From Candidatus Thiobius zoothamnicola (GTDB taxonomy: Bacteria > Pseudomonadota > Gammaproteobacteria > Chromatiales > Chromatiaceae): 64,000 bases of DNA. The stretch spans positions 124,001-188,000 of the forward strand of contig JAPQLC010000005.1 in NCBI GenBank assembly GCA_030826945.1, given 5' to 3'. Positions 46,922 to 57,706 of this stretch are shown here, one piece after another (position 1 is the stretch's first letter; each line of letters opens with the position of its first letter). A program made the position numbers and the translations under genes. The notes below the pieces were generated by a model that searched no databases, had not been told where the DNA came from, and saw nothing but the letters and a program-made list of their open reading frames with translations.

Positions 46922-47440
46922 TCATCCGCCCGCTTTCATCACTGGCGCTTCAATCGTCTGGCTTGAACCATCAGAAAACTTCAACTCGATTGACACAAAA
47001 TCCCCGTCATTTAAGGTCTGTTTCAAACCCATCAACATAACATGCAGACCACCAGGCTTAAGCTCCACCATGCCATTCGCGGGAATGGTAATTGAACCAA
47101 CATGATGCATACGCATCACCCCATCCCGCATGCTGGTTTCATGAATCTCAGTGACACCAGAAACTGCCGAACTGGCTTCAACCAAATCAATATCTTCCAG
47201 GGTTTCATTCTTCAATCGCATGAAAGCACCAGTCACCTGTTGTCCTGGCGCGGTTGAACGCACAAAAGGTTTTTCAATCACAACCGAATGACTTTCTGGC
47301 ACCGATGTATCGTCAGCGCACCCGCTTAATCCAATAAAAAACAGCGCGGCGAGCAAATAAAAAACCTTGCTTTTAGCGGAAGCACCGCCTGCTTTACCCA
47401 AGAAAATTGCATCAAAATGTTTTGATTTAACCATCATCAT
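46922..47440 (-). CDS. Periplasmic copper chaperone PCu(A)C lipoprotein
   Basis: About 172 residues from ATG 47440, the first of three consecutive ATGs. ATG 47524 extends it by 28 residues, with AAGGAG but poor spacing. The lipobox is LSGC after VFYLLAALFFIG, so it is a lipoprotein. The PCu(A)C copper motif is seen as EIHETSMRDGVMRMHHV and GGLHVMLMGL (His, Met, His, Met ligands). It delivers Cu(I) to cytochrome oxidase or handles periplasmic copper. No oxidase gene is adjacent. The long n-region before the signal core is unusual. Confidence 0.85.
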   Translation of the reverse strand: MMMVKSKHFDAIFLGKAGGASAKSKVFYLLAALFFIGLSGCADDTSVPESHSVVIEKPFVRSTAPGQQVTGAFMRLKNETLEDIDLVEASSAVSGVTEIHETSMRDGVMRMHHVGSITIPANGMVELKPGGLHVMLMGLKQTLNDGDFVSIELKFSDGSSQTIEAPVMKAGG

Positions 47441-47626
47441 TAGCCAATTAATCTGTATTAAAATGCTTATTTTAGCCTCCTTATACCCTAAAGGGTAGCG
47501 AAGCCGATTAGAGGCTGACTTCATCTCATCTCAATAATTTCTCCTTGCAGAACTCAAAATACCTCTATTCCGGTTCAGTCAATACCGACATACTGTGTTG
47601 CGTTAACCCAGTCACCCCATATACCC

Positions 47627-49000
47627 TCAAAAAAAAGTGATGCCAACTTGAAACAAGCGCTCCACCTCATGGATCCGGCGTTTGTCCATGAGAAACAGAA
47701 TCACATGATCCTCCGCTTCAATCACGGTGTCATGATGCGCCATAAGCACCGTCTCGCCACGGACGATAGCGCCGATATTCGCGCCTTCCGGCAATTTGAT
47801 TTCTTCAATCCGGCGGCCAACCACTTTCGATGAAATCTGATCGCCGTGGGCGACAGCTTCAATCGCTTCTGCCGCGCCGCGTCTTAACGCATGCACCATC
47901 ACCACATCCCCTCGCCGCACATGCGTCAACAACGAACCAATGGTCGCCTGCTGAGGCGATATCGCCACATCCACTGAACCGGATTGCACGAGATCCACAT
48001 AAGCCGCCCGGTTAATCAAAGCCATCACCTTACGCGCGCCTAATCGCTTCGCCAGCATTGCCGATAATATGTTGGCTTCGTCATCATCCGTCACTGCGCA
48101 GAAAACATCCGTATTCTCAATATTTTCTTCAAGCAACAAATCCTCATCAGCGGCATCTCCCTGCAACACAATGCTATTTGTCAGACTTTCAGCGATATAG
48201 CGTGCATGTTGCGGATCCCGCTCAATCACTTTCACCCGGTATCGCCATTCCAGCGCCAACGCCAGACGTTTGCCGATATTACCGCCACCCGCAAAGATCA
48301 GACGGCGAAACGGCTTTTCCGCACGGCGCAGTTCACGCATGACCGCAGGAATATTTTGCGCCGCCGCCAGAAAAAAGACTTCATCATCCGCTTCAATCAC
48401 CGTATGGCCACGCGGCCAGATCGCCCGTCCTTTACGATAAATCGCGGCGACCCGCGCCTCAGCACCATGTAGATGCTCATTCAGATTACAAAGCTCATGA
48501 CCAACCAATGGCCCACCATAGTACGCGCGCACAGCAACCAAGCGCACTTTTCCGCCAGCAAAATCAAGCACCTGCAACGCGCCCGGATGCTCCAATAAAC
48601 GCATGATGTAATCAGTGACCAATTGTTCCGGGCTGATCAATACATCAATCGGCAGTGCATTGTTGGCAAATAAAGCCGCATGCTTGAGATATTCCGGGGC
48701 CCGCACCCGGGCGATTTTGGTGGGCGTATGGAACAGTGTCCAGGCGGCCTGACAAGCCACCATGTTGGTCTCATCACTATTCGTCACCGCGATGATCATG
48801 TCCGCATCATCCGCGCCAGCCTGCTTAAGAATCACCGGGTGCGAGGCTTGCCCATACACAGTACGAATATCCAGACGATCCTGCAGATCGCGCAGCAATT
48901 CATGATTTTTATCCACGACGGTGATGTCATTGTCTTCACTGGCAAGATTCTGCGCCACCGTGGTACCCACTTGCCCTGCGCCCAGTATGATGATTTTCAC
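47627..49000 (-). CDS. trkA: Trk system potassium uptake protein TrkA
   Basis: 457 residues from a GTG start. Two RCK_N domains ([18 protein letters not shown] and [18 protein letters not shown]) each precede an RCK_C domain. TrkA binds NAD(H)/ATP and gates TrkH/TrkG potassium channels in the inner membrane. trkH is not in the window; in many relatives it is adjacent. It is followed on the left by the copper chaperone on the same strand and preceded by map, 11 bp away. Confidence 0.96.
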   Translation of the reverse strand: MKIIILGAGQVGTTVAQNLASEDNDITVVDKNHELLRDLQDRLDIRTVYGQASHPVILKQAGADDADMIIAVTNSDETNMVACQAAWTLFHTPTKIARVRAPEYLKHAALFANNALPIDVLISPEQLVTDYIMRLLEHPGALQVLDFAGGKVRLVAVRAYYGGPLVGHELCNLNEHLHGAEARVAAIYRKGRAIWPRGHTVIEADDEVFFLAAAQNIPAVMRELRRAEKPFRRLIFAGGGNIGKRLALALEWRYRVKVIERDPQHARYIAESLTNSIVLQGDAADEDLLLEENIENTDVFCAVTDDDEANILSAMLAKRLGARKVMALINRAAYVDLVQSGSVDVAISPQQATIGSLLTHVRRGDVVMVHALRRGAAEAIEAVAHGDQISSKVVGRRIEEIKLPEGANIGAIVRGETVLMAHHDTVIEAEDHVILFLMDKRRIHEVERLFQVGITFF

Positions 49001-49011
49001 CGCAGCAGCAC

Positions 49012-49797
49012 CTAAGCGGTTTGCCGTTGAGAGGCTTTTTCATCCTCACGCAATGTCAACACCTCATAGCCATCATCGGTACATAGCACGGTATGCTCCC
49101 ACTGAGCGGAGAGCTTGCGATCCTTGGTCACCACCGTCCAGCCATCCGGCAACAGCTTGATTGCGCGTTTACCCGCATTCACCATAGGCTCAATCGTGAA
49201 TGTCATACCGGCTTGCAAGGCCAGCCCGGTGCCGGATTCACCATAGTGCAAGATTTGCGGTTCTTCATGAAATTCACGCCCGATGCCATGTCCGCAATAC
49301 TCCCGCACGACGCTGAAACGTTGACCTTCGACAAACTGTTGAATCGCATGGCCAATATCCCCCAACTGCCTGCCCGGCTTCACCATTTCAATGCCTTTCC
49401 ACATTGCTTGATAAGTCACATCAACCAGACGCTGATTAAACGGGTTCGTTTTACCGACCAAAAACATCTTACTGGTATCGCCATGAAAACCGTCTTTGAT
49501 CACCGTCACATCAATATTCACGATATCACCGTTTTTCAGCACCTTGTCGCCAGGTATGCCATGACAAACCTGATGATTGACTGAGGTGCAAATCGACTTG
49601 GGAAACCCGCGATAATTTAATGGTGCCGGGATCGCCTGTTGTTCATGCACAATAAAATCATGGCAAATAGCATCCAGTTCTCCGGTCGTGATACCTGGCT
49701 TGACGTGCTCGCCAATCATCTCCAAGACATGCGCCGCCAAGTTGCCGACAATGCGCATTTTGGCGATTTCTTCAGAAGTTTTAATGGTGATCGACAT
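49012..49797 (-). CDS. map: Methionine aminopeptidase type I
   Basis: About 261 residues from ATG 49797, chosen for GAGGAA five bases upstream; the frame is open to 49887 but the conserved N-terminus begins [15 protein letters not shown]. Metal ligands are present: [22 protein letters not shown] (two Asp), [13 protein letters not shown] (His, Glu), and FTIEPMV with Glu, plus [18 protein letters not shown]. It removes N-terminal Met in the cytosol. It is divergent from rpsB, the classical arrangement. Confidence 0.97.
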   Translation of the reverse strand: MSITIKTSEEIAKMRIVGNLAAHVLEMIGEHVKPGITTGELDAICHDFIVHEQQAIPAPLNYRGFPKSICTSVNHQVCHGIPGDKVLKNGDIVNIDVTVIKDGFHGDTSKMFLVGKTNPFNQRLVDVTYQAMWKGIEMVKPGRQLGDIGHAIQQFVEGQRFSVVREYCGHGIGREFHEEPQILHYGESGTGLALQAGMTFTIEPMVNAGKRAIKLLPDGWTVVTKDRKLSAQWEHTVLCTDDGYEVLTLREDEKASQRQTA

Positions 49798-50157
49798 AGG
49801 TTCCTCAATAACCTTGGCAATGATTGAGACTGCAAACGCTTTATGGTATAAAACGCGCCGCTTGGCGGCAATGCTGAAGGTCAGCAAAAACCTGGGTTCT
49901 AAACCGGACTAAAGCATGCCGCAGCAAATATCCCTTTATCAACGACACACGCATATCGCCACCGGGAGCCAGAGTTCAAAGATTGTTCAATGTGAACACG
50001 CACAGAGAAAAACCACCGAATCCAAAGTGGAAATTCACACTGGGCCTTTACATCAGACAAAAACGATCTCTAAACACGCCCTCAACCGTTTACCTGGGTG
50101 CCTTGAAAGAGGTGGGTGACGGGATATGTGGAGGCTTAACCCAAACAGGAGAACGCC
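49798..50157. promoter_or_regulatory. Divergent map/rpsB promoter region and rpsB leader
   Basis: This 360-bp gap must hold promoters for map (minus) and rpsB (plus). rpsB mRNA leaders in gammaproteobacteria are known to bind S2 and repress the rpsB-tsf operon, so the last 150 bases are a good place for such a structure. I did not identify certain -35/-10 boxes or a complete S2 motif. The AGGAG at 50149-50153 is the rpsB ribosome site. Confidence 0.4.
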
Positions 50158-51003
50158 ATGAGCCAAATCACAATGCGCCAAATGCTCGAAGTCGGCATGC
50201 ATTTCGGCCACCAGACACGTTACTGGAATCCCCAGATGGGGCCGTATATCTTCGGCCAACGTAATAAAATCCATATCATCAATCTGGAAAAAACACTGCC
50301 TCTTTTCAATGAGGCGATGAATTTTGTCGGCAAACTGGCCTCGAATGGCGGCAAAATCCTGTTTGTCGGCACGAAACGCGCGGCACGCAATGTCGTCGCC
50401 GAAGAAGCGAACCGCTGCTCCATGCCTTACGTCAACCATCGCTGGCTGGGCGGCATGTTGACCAACTTTAAAACCATCAAGCAATCCATCAAACGTTTGA
50501 AAGAACTGGAGACTATGGCTCAGGATGGCTCCATGGAAGCGCGTTTCAATAAAAAGGAACAGCTCACCTTGCATCGCGAAATGGAGAAACTGGAACGCAG
50601 TTTGGGCGGCATTAAACATATGCATGGCCTGCCGGATGCCCTGTTTGTGATTGACTGCGGCCATGAGAAAATCGCCTTGACTGAAGCCCGGAAACTGGGC
50701 ATTCCGATCGTCGGCGTGGTTGACACCAACAACAGCCCAAAGGACGTGGATTACGTCATCCCAGGTAACGACGACGCCATTCGTGCCATCCAGCTTTATG
50801 TACAAGCAGCTTCCGCCTCCATCCTTGAAGGACGGGCCGCTGCCGCGCGCGCCGTGGCTGAGCAAAGCGAAGAAGAATCTGAGGATATGGAATTTGTTGA
50901 GGCTGAGGAAACCGAGACTGAAGTTGAAGCCAAAACCACCGAAGTCGAAGAAGTTCCTGCAAACGAAAGCGAAACGAGCGAGTCAACAACCCATAATTCA
51001 TGA
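50158..51003 (+). CDS. rpsB: 30S ribosomal protein S2
   Basis: 281 residues. The S2 core is standard: [56 protein letters not shown] and [21 protein letters not shown]. The usual length is about 240; here a strongly acidic tail of about 45 residues (rich in Glu, Ser, Thr) is appended. It is followed by a terminator-like hairpin and then tsf. Confidence 0.98.
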   Translation: MSQITMRQMLEVGMHFGHQTRYWNPQMGPYIFGQRNKIHIINLEKTLPLFNEAMNFVGKLASNGGKILFVGTKRAARNVVAEEANRCSMPYVNHRWLGGMLTNFKTIKQSIKRLKELETMAQDGSMEARFNKKEQLTLHREMEKLERSLGGIKHMHGLPDALFVIDCGHEKIALTEARKLGIPIVGVVDTNNSPKDVDYVIPGNDDAIRAIQLYVQAASASILEGRAAAARAVAEQSEEESEDMEFVEAEETETEVEAKTTEVEEVPANESETSESTTHNS

Positions 51004-51063
51004 TCTGCTGATGGATGGCGCAAACCGCCGCCATCAGGAAAGCATCAGGCGCTGAAACCCTAT

Positions 51064-51100
51064 CGTCACAAGGCGGCCACCGTCTCTGTGACGTTTTTTT
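51064..51100 (+). terminator. Terminator/attenuator between rpsB and tsf
   Basis: CGTCACA (51064-51070) pairs with TGTGACG (51087-51093) and is followed by seven T. It would end part of the rpsB transcripts before tsf and so adjust the S2:EF-Ts ratio. Confidence 0.8.
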
Positions 51101-51151
51101 GATCAGCCCTATGACGCAAATCAAGCATTACTTCCAACTGAGGTATTACTC

Positions 51152-52045
51152 ATGGCAATTTCGGCATCAATGGTAAAGGAATTACGCGAGCGTACTGGCG
51201 CTGGCATGATGGAATGTAAAAAAGCCCTGACAGACAGCAATGGCGATATTGAATTGGCCATTGAAAACATGCGCAAGTCAGGCCAGGCGAAAGCAGCGAA
51301 AAAAGCCGGACGCACCGCTGCGGATGGCATCATCGTGATCGCCGCCAATAATGACGGCAAACAAGCGGTTATTGTTGAAGTTAATTGTGAAACGGACTTT
51401 GTCGCCAAAGATGAGAACTTCCAATCGTTCGCCAACGCCGTTGCTCAGCGTGCATTGAACAGTGACGCCGCTGACGTGGCATCTCTGATGGCAATGCCGC
51501 TGCACGAAGGCGAAGATACAACGATTGAAGAAGCCCGCCAGGCCTTGGTGGCGAAAATCGGTGAAAACATGAATGTACGCCGTTTTATCCGACAAACAAC
51601 CAATGACGGGCTGGCCTATTATCAACATGGCGTGAGAATTGGCGTACTGGTCGATTACGCGGGCGGCGACGCCGGACTGGGTAAAGATTTAGCGATGCAC
51701 ATTGCCGCAAGTAATCCGGTTTGCGTGGATGAATCAGGCGTACCGACCGAATTGCTGGATAAAGAACGTGAAATTGTCACCGCGCAGGCGAAAGAAAGCG
51801 GCAAACCCGACAATATCATTGAGAAAATGGTCACCGGACGCATGCGCAAATATCTCAGTGAAATCACTCTGGTTGGCCAACCCTTCGTGAAAGATCCCGA
51901 TACCAATGTAGAAAAACTGCTGAAAAGCCACAAAGCCAAGGTCAATGGTTTCGTGCGATTTGAAGTGGGCGAAGGCATTGAAAAGAAAACCGAAAACTTC
52001 CGCGACGAAGTGATGGCTCAGGCCGCCGCCGCTAATCAAGGATAA
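51152..52045 (+). CDS. tsf: Elongation factor Ts
   Basis: 297 residues. The N-terminal module and TDFV motif are present ([33 protein letters not shown]), as are [16 protein letters not shown] and [18 protein letters not shown]-Ts exchanges GDP on EF-Tu. GAGG lies nine bases before the ATG. The C-terminal part carries the usual [16 protein letters not shown]. Confidence 0.98.
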   Translation: MAISASMVKELRERTGAGMMECKKALTDSNGDIELAIENMRKSGQAKAAKKAGRTAADGIIVIAANNDGKQAVIVEVNCETDFVAKDENFQSFANAVAQRALNSDAADVASLMAMPLHEGEDTTIEEARQALVAKIGENMNVRRFIRQTTNDGLAYYQHGVRIGVLVDYAGGDAGLGKDLAMHIAASNPVCVDESGVPTELLDKEREIVTAQAKESGKPDNIIEKMVTGRMRKYLSEITLVGQPFVKDPDTNVEKLLKSHKAKVNGFVRFEVGEGIEKKTENFRDEVMAQAAAANQG

Positions 52046-52061
52046 CCCCGGCGCTGGATCG

Positions 52062-52096
52062 CGTCATCAAGCCATTATGCTTGGTTGGTGATGACG
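52062..52096 (+). promoter_or_regulatory. Hairpin between tsf and pyrH
   Basis: CGTCATCA pairs with TGATGACG around a loop that has its own AAGC/GCTT stem. There is no T-tract, so a processing or stability element is more likely than a terminator. Confidence 0.4.
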
Positions 52097-52189
52097 TGAT
52101 CTTGTCTAGCCCCTGCGGCGTAAAAGCACGCAAACCAGCCGACTCAAAAAGCTGGGCAGATTCAGCACTTTTCACAGACGATCAGCCAG

Positions 52190-52900
52190 ATGAAAAACAC
52201 TCCGCAACGCATCCTGCTGAAACTCAGCGGCGAAGCTCTGATGGGTAATGATGATTTCGGCATCAACCCAGACACACTCAAACGAATCGCCGAAGAAATC
52301 CTGGCGTTATGCCAATCCGGTATCGAACTGGGCTTGGTTATCGGCGGCGGCAATTTGTTTCGCGGTGCCGGTTTGGCTAAGAATGGCTTGGAGCGACCCA
52401 GAGGGGATCATATTGGCATGCTGGCGACGGTGATGAATGCGCTGGCTATGCAAGATCAATTACAACGCCTGGGCCTGGATGCCCGCACCTTGTCCTCTTT
52501 CGCCATGCATCCAGTCTGCGAGCACTACAGCCGCGATCTGGCCTTGCACCACCTGAACGCTAAACGCATCACATTGTTCGCCGCCGGCACTGGCAACCCG
52601 TTTTTCACTACCGATACGGCAGCCAGTTTGCGCGCCATTGAAATCGGCGCGGATTTAATGATCAAGGCGACCAAAGTCAACGGCGTTTATTCAGCTGATC
52701 CAGTCATCAACCCGGATGCCGTTTTTTATCAACAACTCAGTTACGAGCAAGTGCTCAACCAACGATTAGCCGTCATGGACACTACCGCTGTGGTATTGTG
52801 TCAGGAGAACCAACTGCCTTTACGGGTGATGAATATCAACGAAGCCGGGGCGTTGAAACGCCTCATCCAAGGTGAATCAGTTGGAACTTTGATTCATTAG
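52190..52900 (+). CDS. pyrH: Uridylate kinase
   Basis: 236 residues. [12 protein letters not shown] and [14 protein letters not shown] mark the amino-acid-kinase fold; [12 protein letters not shown] and [15 protein letters not shown] form the UMP pocket, and [13 protein letters not shown] follows. It phosphorylates UMP to UDP. Part of the conserved rpsB-tsf-pyrH-frr order. Confidence 0.98.
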   Translation: MKNTPQRILLKLSGEALMGNDDFGINPDTLKRIAEEILALCQSGIELGLVIGGGNLFRGAGLAKNGLERPRGDHIGMLATVMNALAMQDQLQRLGLDARTLSSFAMHPVCEHYSRDLALHHLNAKRITLFAAGTGNPFFTTDTAASLRAIEIGADLMIKATKVNGVYSADPVINPDAVFYQQLSYEQVLNQRLAVMDTTAVVLCQENQLPLRVMNINEAGALKRLIQGESVGTLIH

Positions 52901-53007
52901 CCCAGTTACCAAAACCGCCTGTTGCGACATAGAAATCCTGACGGCGCGAAACCACGCCGCCAAATCAAAGATGCTTGCACTATTCATTCAAGAGACGGGA
53001 ATCACGC

Positions 53008-53565
53008 ATGATTGATGACATTAAAAAAGATGCCGCCACGCGCATGGCGAAAAGCATTGGAGCACTCAAAGAAAACCTCGCCAAAGTACGTACGGGCCGT
53101 GCGCATCCCAGTATGTTGGATCACATCACCGTAAAATATTACGACACTGACACGCCGTTGAAACAAATCGCCAATGTCGGCGTGGAAGATGCACGCACCC
53201 TGACTGTGCAACCCTGGGAACAAAGCATGGTGTCTGCTGTGGAAAAAGCGATTTATGAATCCAATCTGGGAGTGACGCCAAACACGGCTGGTACGCTGAT
53301 CCGTCTGCCCATTCCTCCGTTGACTGAAGAACGCCGTAAAGACATGACCCGCATCGTCCGTCAGGAAGCCGAGCAAGCGCGCGTCGCAATACGCAATATC
53401 CGCCGTGATGCGAACGGCAATCTGAAAGATCTCGTCAAAGAAAAATTGATTTCAGAAGATGATGAGCGGCGTGGGCAGGAAATCATACAAAAATTGACCG
53501 ATCAACATATCAAGGAGATTGACGAACTGGGACAGCAAAAGGAAGCTGATTTGATGTCTGTCTGA
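53008..53565 (+). CDS. frr: Ribosome recycling factor
   Basis: 185 residues from ATG 53008, the usual RRF length; an ATG at 52975 is in frame but would add eleven unconserved residues, and GGGAATC precedes the chosen start. Diagnostic segments are [34 protein letters not shown] and [15 protein letters not shown]. It splits post-termination ribosomes with EF-G. Confidence 0.97.
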   Translation: MIDDIKKDAATRMAKSIGALKENLAKVRTGRAHPSMLDHITVKYYDTDTPLKQIANVGVEDARTLTVQPWEQSMVSAVEKAIYESNLGVTPNTAGTLIRLPIPPLTEERRKDMTRIVRQEAEQARVAIRNIRRDANGNLKDLVKEKLISEDDERRGQEIIQKLTDQHIKEIDELGQQKEADLMSV

Positions 53566-53567
53566 TT

Positions 53568-54311
53568 GTGACAGATTCAGTCGAAAAAACCGTGCTTCCG
53601 CAGCATGTCGCCATTGTGATGGATGGTAATGGGCGCTGGGCCGAACAACGCGGCCAACCGCGCCACCAGGGACACCGTGCAGGTGTTGATTCAGTGCGTA
53701 GCGCCGTGGATCTTTGTGGGGAAAAAGGCATCAAAGTACTCACTCTGTTTGCCTTCAGCAGTGAAAACTGGCGAAGACCTCGAGTGGAAGTCAACCTGCT
53801 ACTGGATTTATTCGCCATCACCTTGCAACGTGAAACAGAAAAGCTCCACGAAAATAACATCCGCTTACGCATTATCGGCAATATCGCCGCGTTTCCTGAG
53901 AAACTCCGCCAGCGTATTCATAAAGCTGAACAACACACCCGTCATAATACGGCGCTGATTCTACAAATCGCCGCCAATTATGGCGGACGTTGGGATATAG
54001 CACAGGCCGCCCGGCATTTGGCGACGCAATGCCAAACCGGCCATCTGACCGTCGATCAAATTGATGAACAACAGATGGCGCAAGCCACCAGTTTCGGCGC
54101 CGATATACCTGACCCTGATCTGCTGATCCGCACTGGGGGAGAACAGCGAATCAGCAATTTTCTGCTATGGCACAGCGCCTATGCCGAACTCTATTTCACT
54201 GACACTTTATGGCCAGATTTTGATGAACAAGCCTTTGAATCCGCGCTGACAGACTACAGTCGGCGCCAACGCCGTTTCGGCAAAACCAGTGAACAACTCT
54301 CATGCTCATGA
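53568..54311 (+). CDS. uppS: Undecaprenyl diphosphate synthase
   Basis: 247 residues from a GTG two bases after the frr stop. VAIVMDGNGRWAEQRG holds the catalytic Asp, FAFSSENWRRP and DLLIRTGGEQRISNFLLWHSAYAEL follow. It makes the C55 lipid carrier from farnesyl diphosphate and IPP for cell-wall synthesis. dxr downstream supplies precursors. Confidence 0.97.
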   Translation: MTDSVEKTVLPQHVAIVMDGNGRWAEQRGQPRHQGHRAGVDSVRSAVDLCGEKGIKVLTLFAFSSENWRRPRVEVNLLLDLFAITLQRETEKLHENNIRLRIIGNIAAFPEKLRQRIHKAEQHTRHNTALILQIAANYGGRWDIAQAARHLATQCQTGHLTVDQIDEQQMAQATSFGADIPDPDLLIRTGGEQRISNFLLWHSAYAELYFTDTLWPDFDEQAFESALTDYSRRQRRFGKTSEQLSCS

Positions 54312-54345
54312 ATAACCTGACTCTGCATTTCACCAACTCGCTTGT

Positions 54346-55167
54346 ATGCTGCGCCAACGCCTGATCACCGCCGGAATTCTCGGACCTTTGGTACTGGGCG
54401 GCATCTGGCTGATGCCCAGTGCAATATTTACAATCGCCATCGCCATCGTCGGCTTGGCCGCTGCGCTTGAATTGACGGAACTGGCGCAATTTCGCCATCC
54501 AATACGCCGTGCCATGTACCTGTGCAGCCTGATTCTGGGCATGTTGGTTCTCTGTCAATTCACCGCTTGCGCCATGGCTTATTGGCTGCAAGCCGCCGCC
54601 ACGATGTGGTGGCTGGTGGTTACGCTGGCGCTGATCACCCGCCGCCGCACCATCGCGCCATCCCAATACGCCTGTTGGTGGACGCTGATCGGAGGTGGCG
54701 TCATCCTGCTGACTGCCTGGTTCTCGATGATGCACATATACCATCATCACCCAAACGGCGCGGCGCTGACGATGTTTCTCTTTATATTGACCTGGATGGC
54801 GGACTCAGCAGCATTCTTCGTCGGTAAACACTGGAAAGGCAAACTGTTGTCTCCGGTGGTCAGCCCTAAAAAAACCTGGGCCGGTGTTTTCGGTGCCATG
54901 GCTGGTGCCAGTTTATGTGGGGTTGGCTTATGGCTAAGCGGTTGGCTACCGGTTAATTTAGCCCTCAGCATCCTGTTGTGCATACTGGTCGCCCTGCTAT
55001 CGGTGGGCGGCGACTTGTGGGAAAGCCTGATTAAACGCCGCACCGGTGCTAAAGACAGTGGCGAGCTGCTGCCAGGGCATGGCGGCGTGCTGGACCGGGT
55101 TGACAGCATGCTCGCTTCAGCGCCAGCATTCGCTTTCGGCATCAATACGCTGGAAATGAGTTTATGA
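54346..55167 (+). CDS. cdsA: Phosphatidate cytidylyltransferase
   Basis: 273 residues with several membrane helices. The CDP-DAG synthase signature is complete near the C-terminus ([21 protein letters not shown]) and [13 protein letters not shown] precedes it. It makes CDP-diacylglycerol for phospholipids. Its stop overlaps the dxr start by ATGA. Confidence 0.96.
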   Translation: MLRQRLITAGILGPLVLGGIWLMPSAIFTIAIAIVGLAAALELTELAQFRHPIRRAMYLCSLILGMLVLCQFTACAMAYWLQAAATMWWLVVTLALITRRRTIAPSQYACWWTLIGGGVILLTAWFSMMHIYHHHPNGAALTMFLFILTWMADSAAFFVGKHWKGKLLSPVVSPKKTWAGVFGAMAGASLCGVGLWLSGWLPVNLALSILLCILVALLSVGGDLWESLIKRRTGAKDSGELLPGHGGVLDRVDSMLASAPAFAFGINTLEMSL

Positions 55168-56354
55168 TAGGGATCAGCATACTGGGATCCACCGGATCCA
55201 TCGGGGTCAGTACGCTTGATGTCATCGCCCGTCACCCGCAACGTTATCGGGTGACAGCGCTGACCGCAAATACTGACGTGGAAGGAATGCGTCGGCAATG
55301 CCTCCAACATCAACCGCAAATCGCCGCCATGGCTGATCCGGCCAGCGCGGAAAAACTCGCCAGGCAACTGAAACAACCCGCACCGCACATTCAGGTGATG
55401 GCGGGCGCTGAAGGACTGCAGGCCGCTGCAACTCATACCGATACAGATTCAGTGATGGCCGCTATCGTCGGCGCAGCCGGGCTATCCCCCACTTTGGCCG
55501 CCATACGCGCAGGTAAACGTATTCTACTGGCGAATAAAGAATCACTGGTGATGGCCGGCCAATTTTTCATGGCCGAAGTCGAACGCTGTCATGCCACAGT
55601 GTCACCCATCGACAGCGAGCATAATGCGATCTTTCAATGCCTGCCGCCCAATTATGCCGATGGACTGGATCACATTGGCGTGGAACGCATTTTATTAACG
55701 GCTTCCGGCGGCCCTTTCCGTCATTGGCCGATGGAAAAGCTGCAAAGCGCAACGCCTGAACAAGCCTGCGCGCATCCCAATTGGGTGATGGGGCGGAAAA
55801 TCTCTGTGGATTCCGCCACCCTGATGAACAAAGGTTTGGAAGTGATTGAGGCGCACTGGCTATTCAATGCGCCGCCGGAACGAATTGAAGTGGTCGTACA
55901 CCCGGAAAGCATCATCCATTCGTTGGTCGCCTATCACGACGGCTCCATGCTGGCACAACTTGGCAATCCCGATATGCGCACTCCTATCGCGCATGCCCTG
56001 GCTTGGCCTGAACGACATCATTCGGGAGTCAATATGTTGGATCTGCCAACCATTGCCCAATTGAATTTTGAGCGCCCAGACACTCGCCGTTTTCCTTGCC
56101 TGCGATTGGCTTTTGAAGCGATCCAGGCTGGTGGCTCAGCACCTGCCATACTGAACGCGGCCAATGAAATTGCAGTCGCCGCTTTTCTGGAAAACAAGAT
56201 TCGTTTTACCCAAATCCCCGAAATCATTGAAAACACTTTGGCGCAGACGCCATCCGGCGGAGTGGAGACATTATCCGACTTATTCGCCATTGATCGCACC
56301 GCCCGCCATTACGCTCAAAGACACATCAAAGCACACAATTCATGGACATACTGA
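55164..56354 (+). CDS. dxr: 1-deoxy-D-xylulose 5-phosphate reductoisomerase
   Basis: 396 residues. NADPH motif [37 protein letters not shown] and [28 protein letters not shown] with metal-binding residues. It performs the first committed step of the MEP isoprenoid route. It overlaps cdsA by four bases and rseP by thirteen. Confidence 0.97.
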   Translation: MIGISILGSTGSIGVSTLDVIARHPQRYRVTALTANTDVEGMRRQCLQHQPQIAAMADPASAEKLARQLKQPAPHIQVMAGAEGLQAAATHTDTDSVMAAIVGAAGLSPTLAAIRAGKRILLANKESLVMAGQFFMAEVERCHATVSPIDSEHNAIFQCLPPNYADGLDHIGVERILLTASGGPFRHWPMEKLQSATPEQACAHPNWVMGRKISVDSATLMNKGLEVIEAHWLFNAPPERIEVVVHPESIIHSLVAYHDGSMLAQLGNPDMRTPIAHALAWPERHHSGVNMLDLPTIAQLNFERPDTRRFPCLRLAFEAIQAGGSAPAILNAANEIAVAAFLENKIRFTQIPEIIENTLAQTPSGGVETLSDLFAIDRTARHYAQRHIKAHNSWTY

Positions 56355-57700
56355 TCAGCATCGCTTCTTTCATTCTGGCTATTATCATTTTGGTCGGCAT
56401 TCATGAATTTGGACATTTTTGGGTAGCCCGGCGACTCGGCGTGAAAGTCTTACGCTTCTCCATTGGTTTCGGCAAACCACTCTGGTGCTGGGTCGGCCGA
56501 AAGGATAAAACCGAATATGTCATTGCCGCCATCCCCTTAGGCGGCTACGTCAAAATGCTCGACGAACGTGAAGCCGCCGTGCCAACTGACGAAGCACATC
56601 GTGCCTTTAACCGTCAGTCAGTCAAAGTCCGCGCTGCTATTGTCGCCGCTGGTCCCTTATTCAATTTCATTTTCGCCATTTTCGCCTTCAGCATAGCTTT
56701 CATGCTGGGGGAAACCGGCATCAGGCCACTCGTTGGCCAAGTCGAACTTGGCAGTATGGCCGCGCGAGCAGGGATCACTGCCGGGGATGAAATTTTGACC
56801 ATCAATCAGGAAAAAACGCCAACTTGGGGATTGGCAATCCAGGCATTGGCAGCGGCTTCAGTGAACCAAGGCGTGGTCGATATTCAGGTTAGGAATGCTG
56901 ATGATCAACCAGCGCGACGCCAGTTGGATGCCTCGCAATTGGGGGATATCTCCACCATTGATAACCTGTTGGAACATATCGGCATTCAGCCTCAGCGCCC
57001 TGTGATTCCCCCGGTTTTTGGTCAAATCATGGTGGGCGAAGCTGCCCATCAAGCAGGCATTCAGACGGGTGACCGGGTCATCAGCGCAGATGGCGAGACG
57101 ATTGCCGATTGGGTGAGTTGGGTCGAATATGTGCGAGCGCGGCCTGGCCAAACCATTGATCTGATCATTGAACGGGAAAACCAAACAGTACCCCTCATGC
57201 TCACACCAGCTGAATATGAACGCCATGGCGAAATCATTGGTCGTATTGGTGCCGCTAACCAAGCGACTGACGAATTGGCACGCTATCGCGCCGAATATCG
57301 CTTGTCTCCCTTACAAGCACTTGATGCCGCTATCACGCGCACTGCTGAATACTCCTGGCTGACGCTGAAAGTGCTCTGGCGCATCCTGACCGGACAAGCC
57401 TCCGTGCAAAACTTAAGCGGCCCTTTCACCATCGCTGATGTGGCTGGCAAAACCGCCAGCGGTGGGCTGGTTCACTTCATCAAATTTCTCGCCATCATCA
57501 GCATCAGTCTTGGCGTGCTCAACCTGCTGCCAATTCCCATGTTGGATGGAGGACATCTGTTTTATTTCGCGCTTGAGGCTGTTCGCGGCGGCCCGTTGCC
57601 CGAAAGCTGGATGGAGAACGGCCAGAAAATCGGCTTGATGCTACTGGCTGGCTTAATGGCACTCGCCTTTTACGTCGATTTCCAACGTTTGTTCGGTTGA
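56342..57700 (+). CDS. rseP: Site-2 metalloprotease RseP
   Basis: 452 residues. The zinc motif [11 protein letters not shown] lies in the first helix and [14 protein letters not shown] in a later one. Two PDZ domains are between (about 125-210 and 220-310). It cuts anti-sigma factor RseA in the inner membrane. bamA usually follows, but not here. Confidence 0.97.
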   Translation: MDILISIASFILAIIILVGIHEFGHFWVARRLGVKVLRFSIGFGKPLWCWVGRKDKTEYVIAAIPLGGYVKMLDEREAAVPTDEAHRAFNRQSVKVRAAIVAAGPLFNFIFAIFAFSIAFMLGETGIRPLVGQVELGSMAARAGITAGDEILTINQEKTPTWGLAIQALAAASVNQGVVDIQVRNADDQPARRQLDASQLGDISTIDNLLEHIGIQPQRPVIPPVFGQIMVGEAAHQAGIQTGDRVISADGETIADWVSWVEYVRARPGQTIDLIIERENQTVPLMLTPAEYERHGEIIGRIGAANQATDELARYRAEYRLSPLQALDAAITRTAEYSWLTLKVLWRILTGQASVQNLSGPFTIADVAGKTASGGLVHFIKFLAIISISLGVLNLLPIPMLDGGHLFYFALEAVRGGPLPESWMENGQKIGLMLLAGLMALAFYVDFQRLFG

Positions 57701-57706
57701 CCTGAT

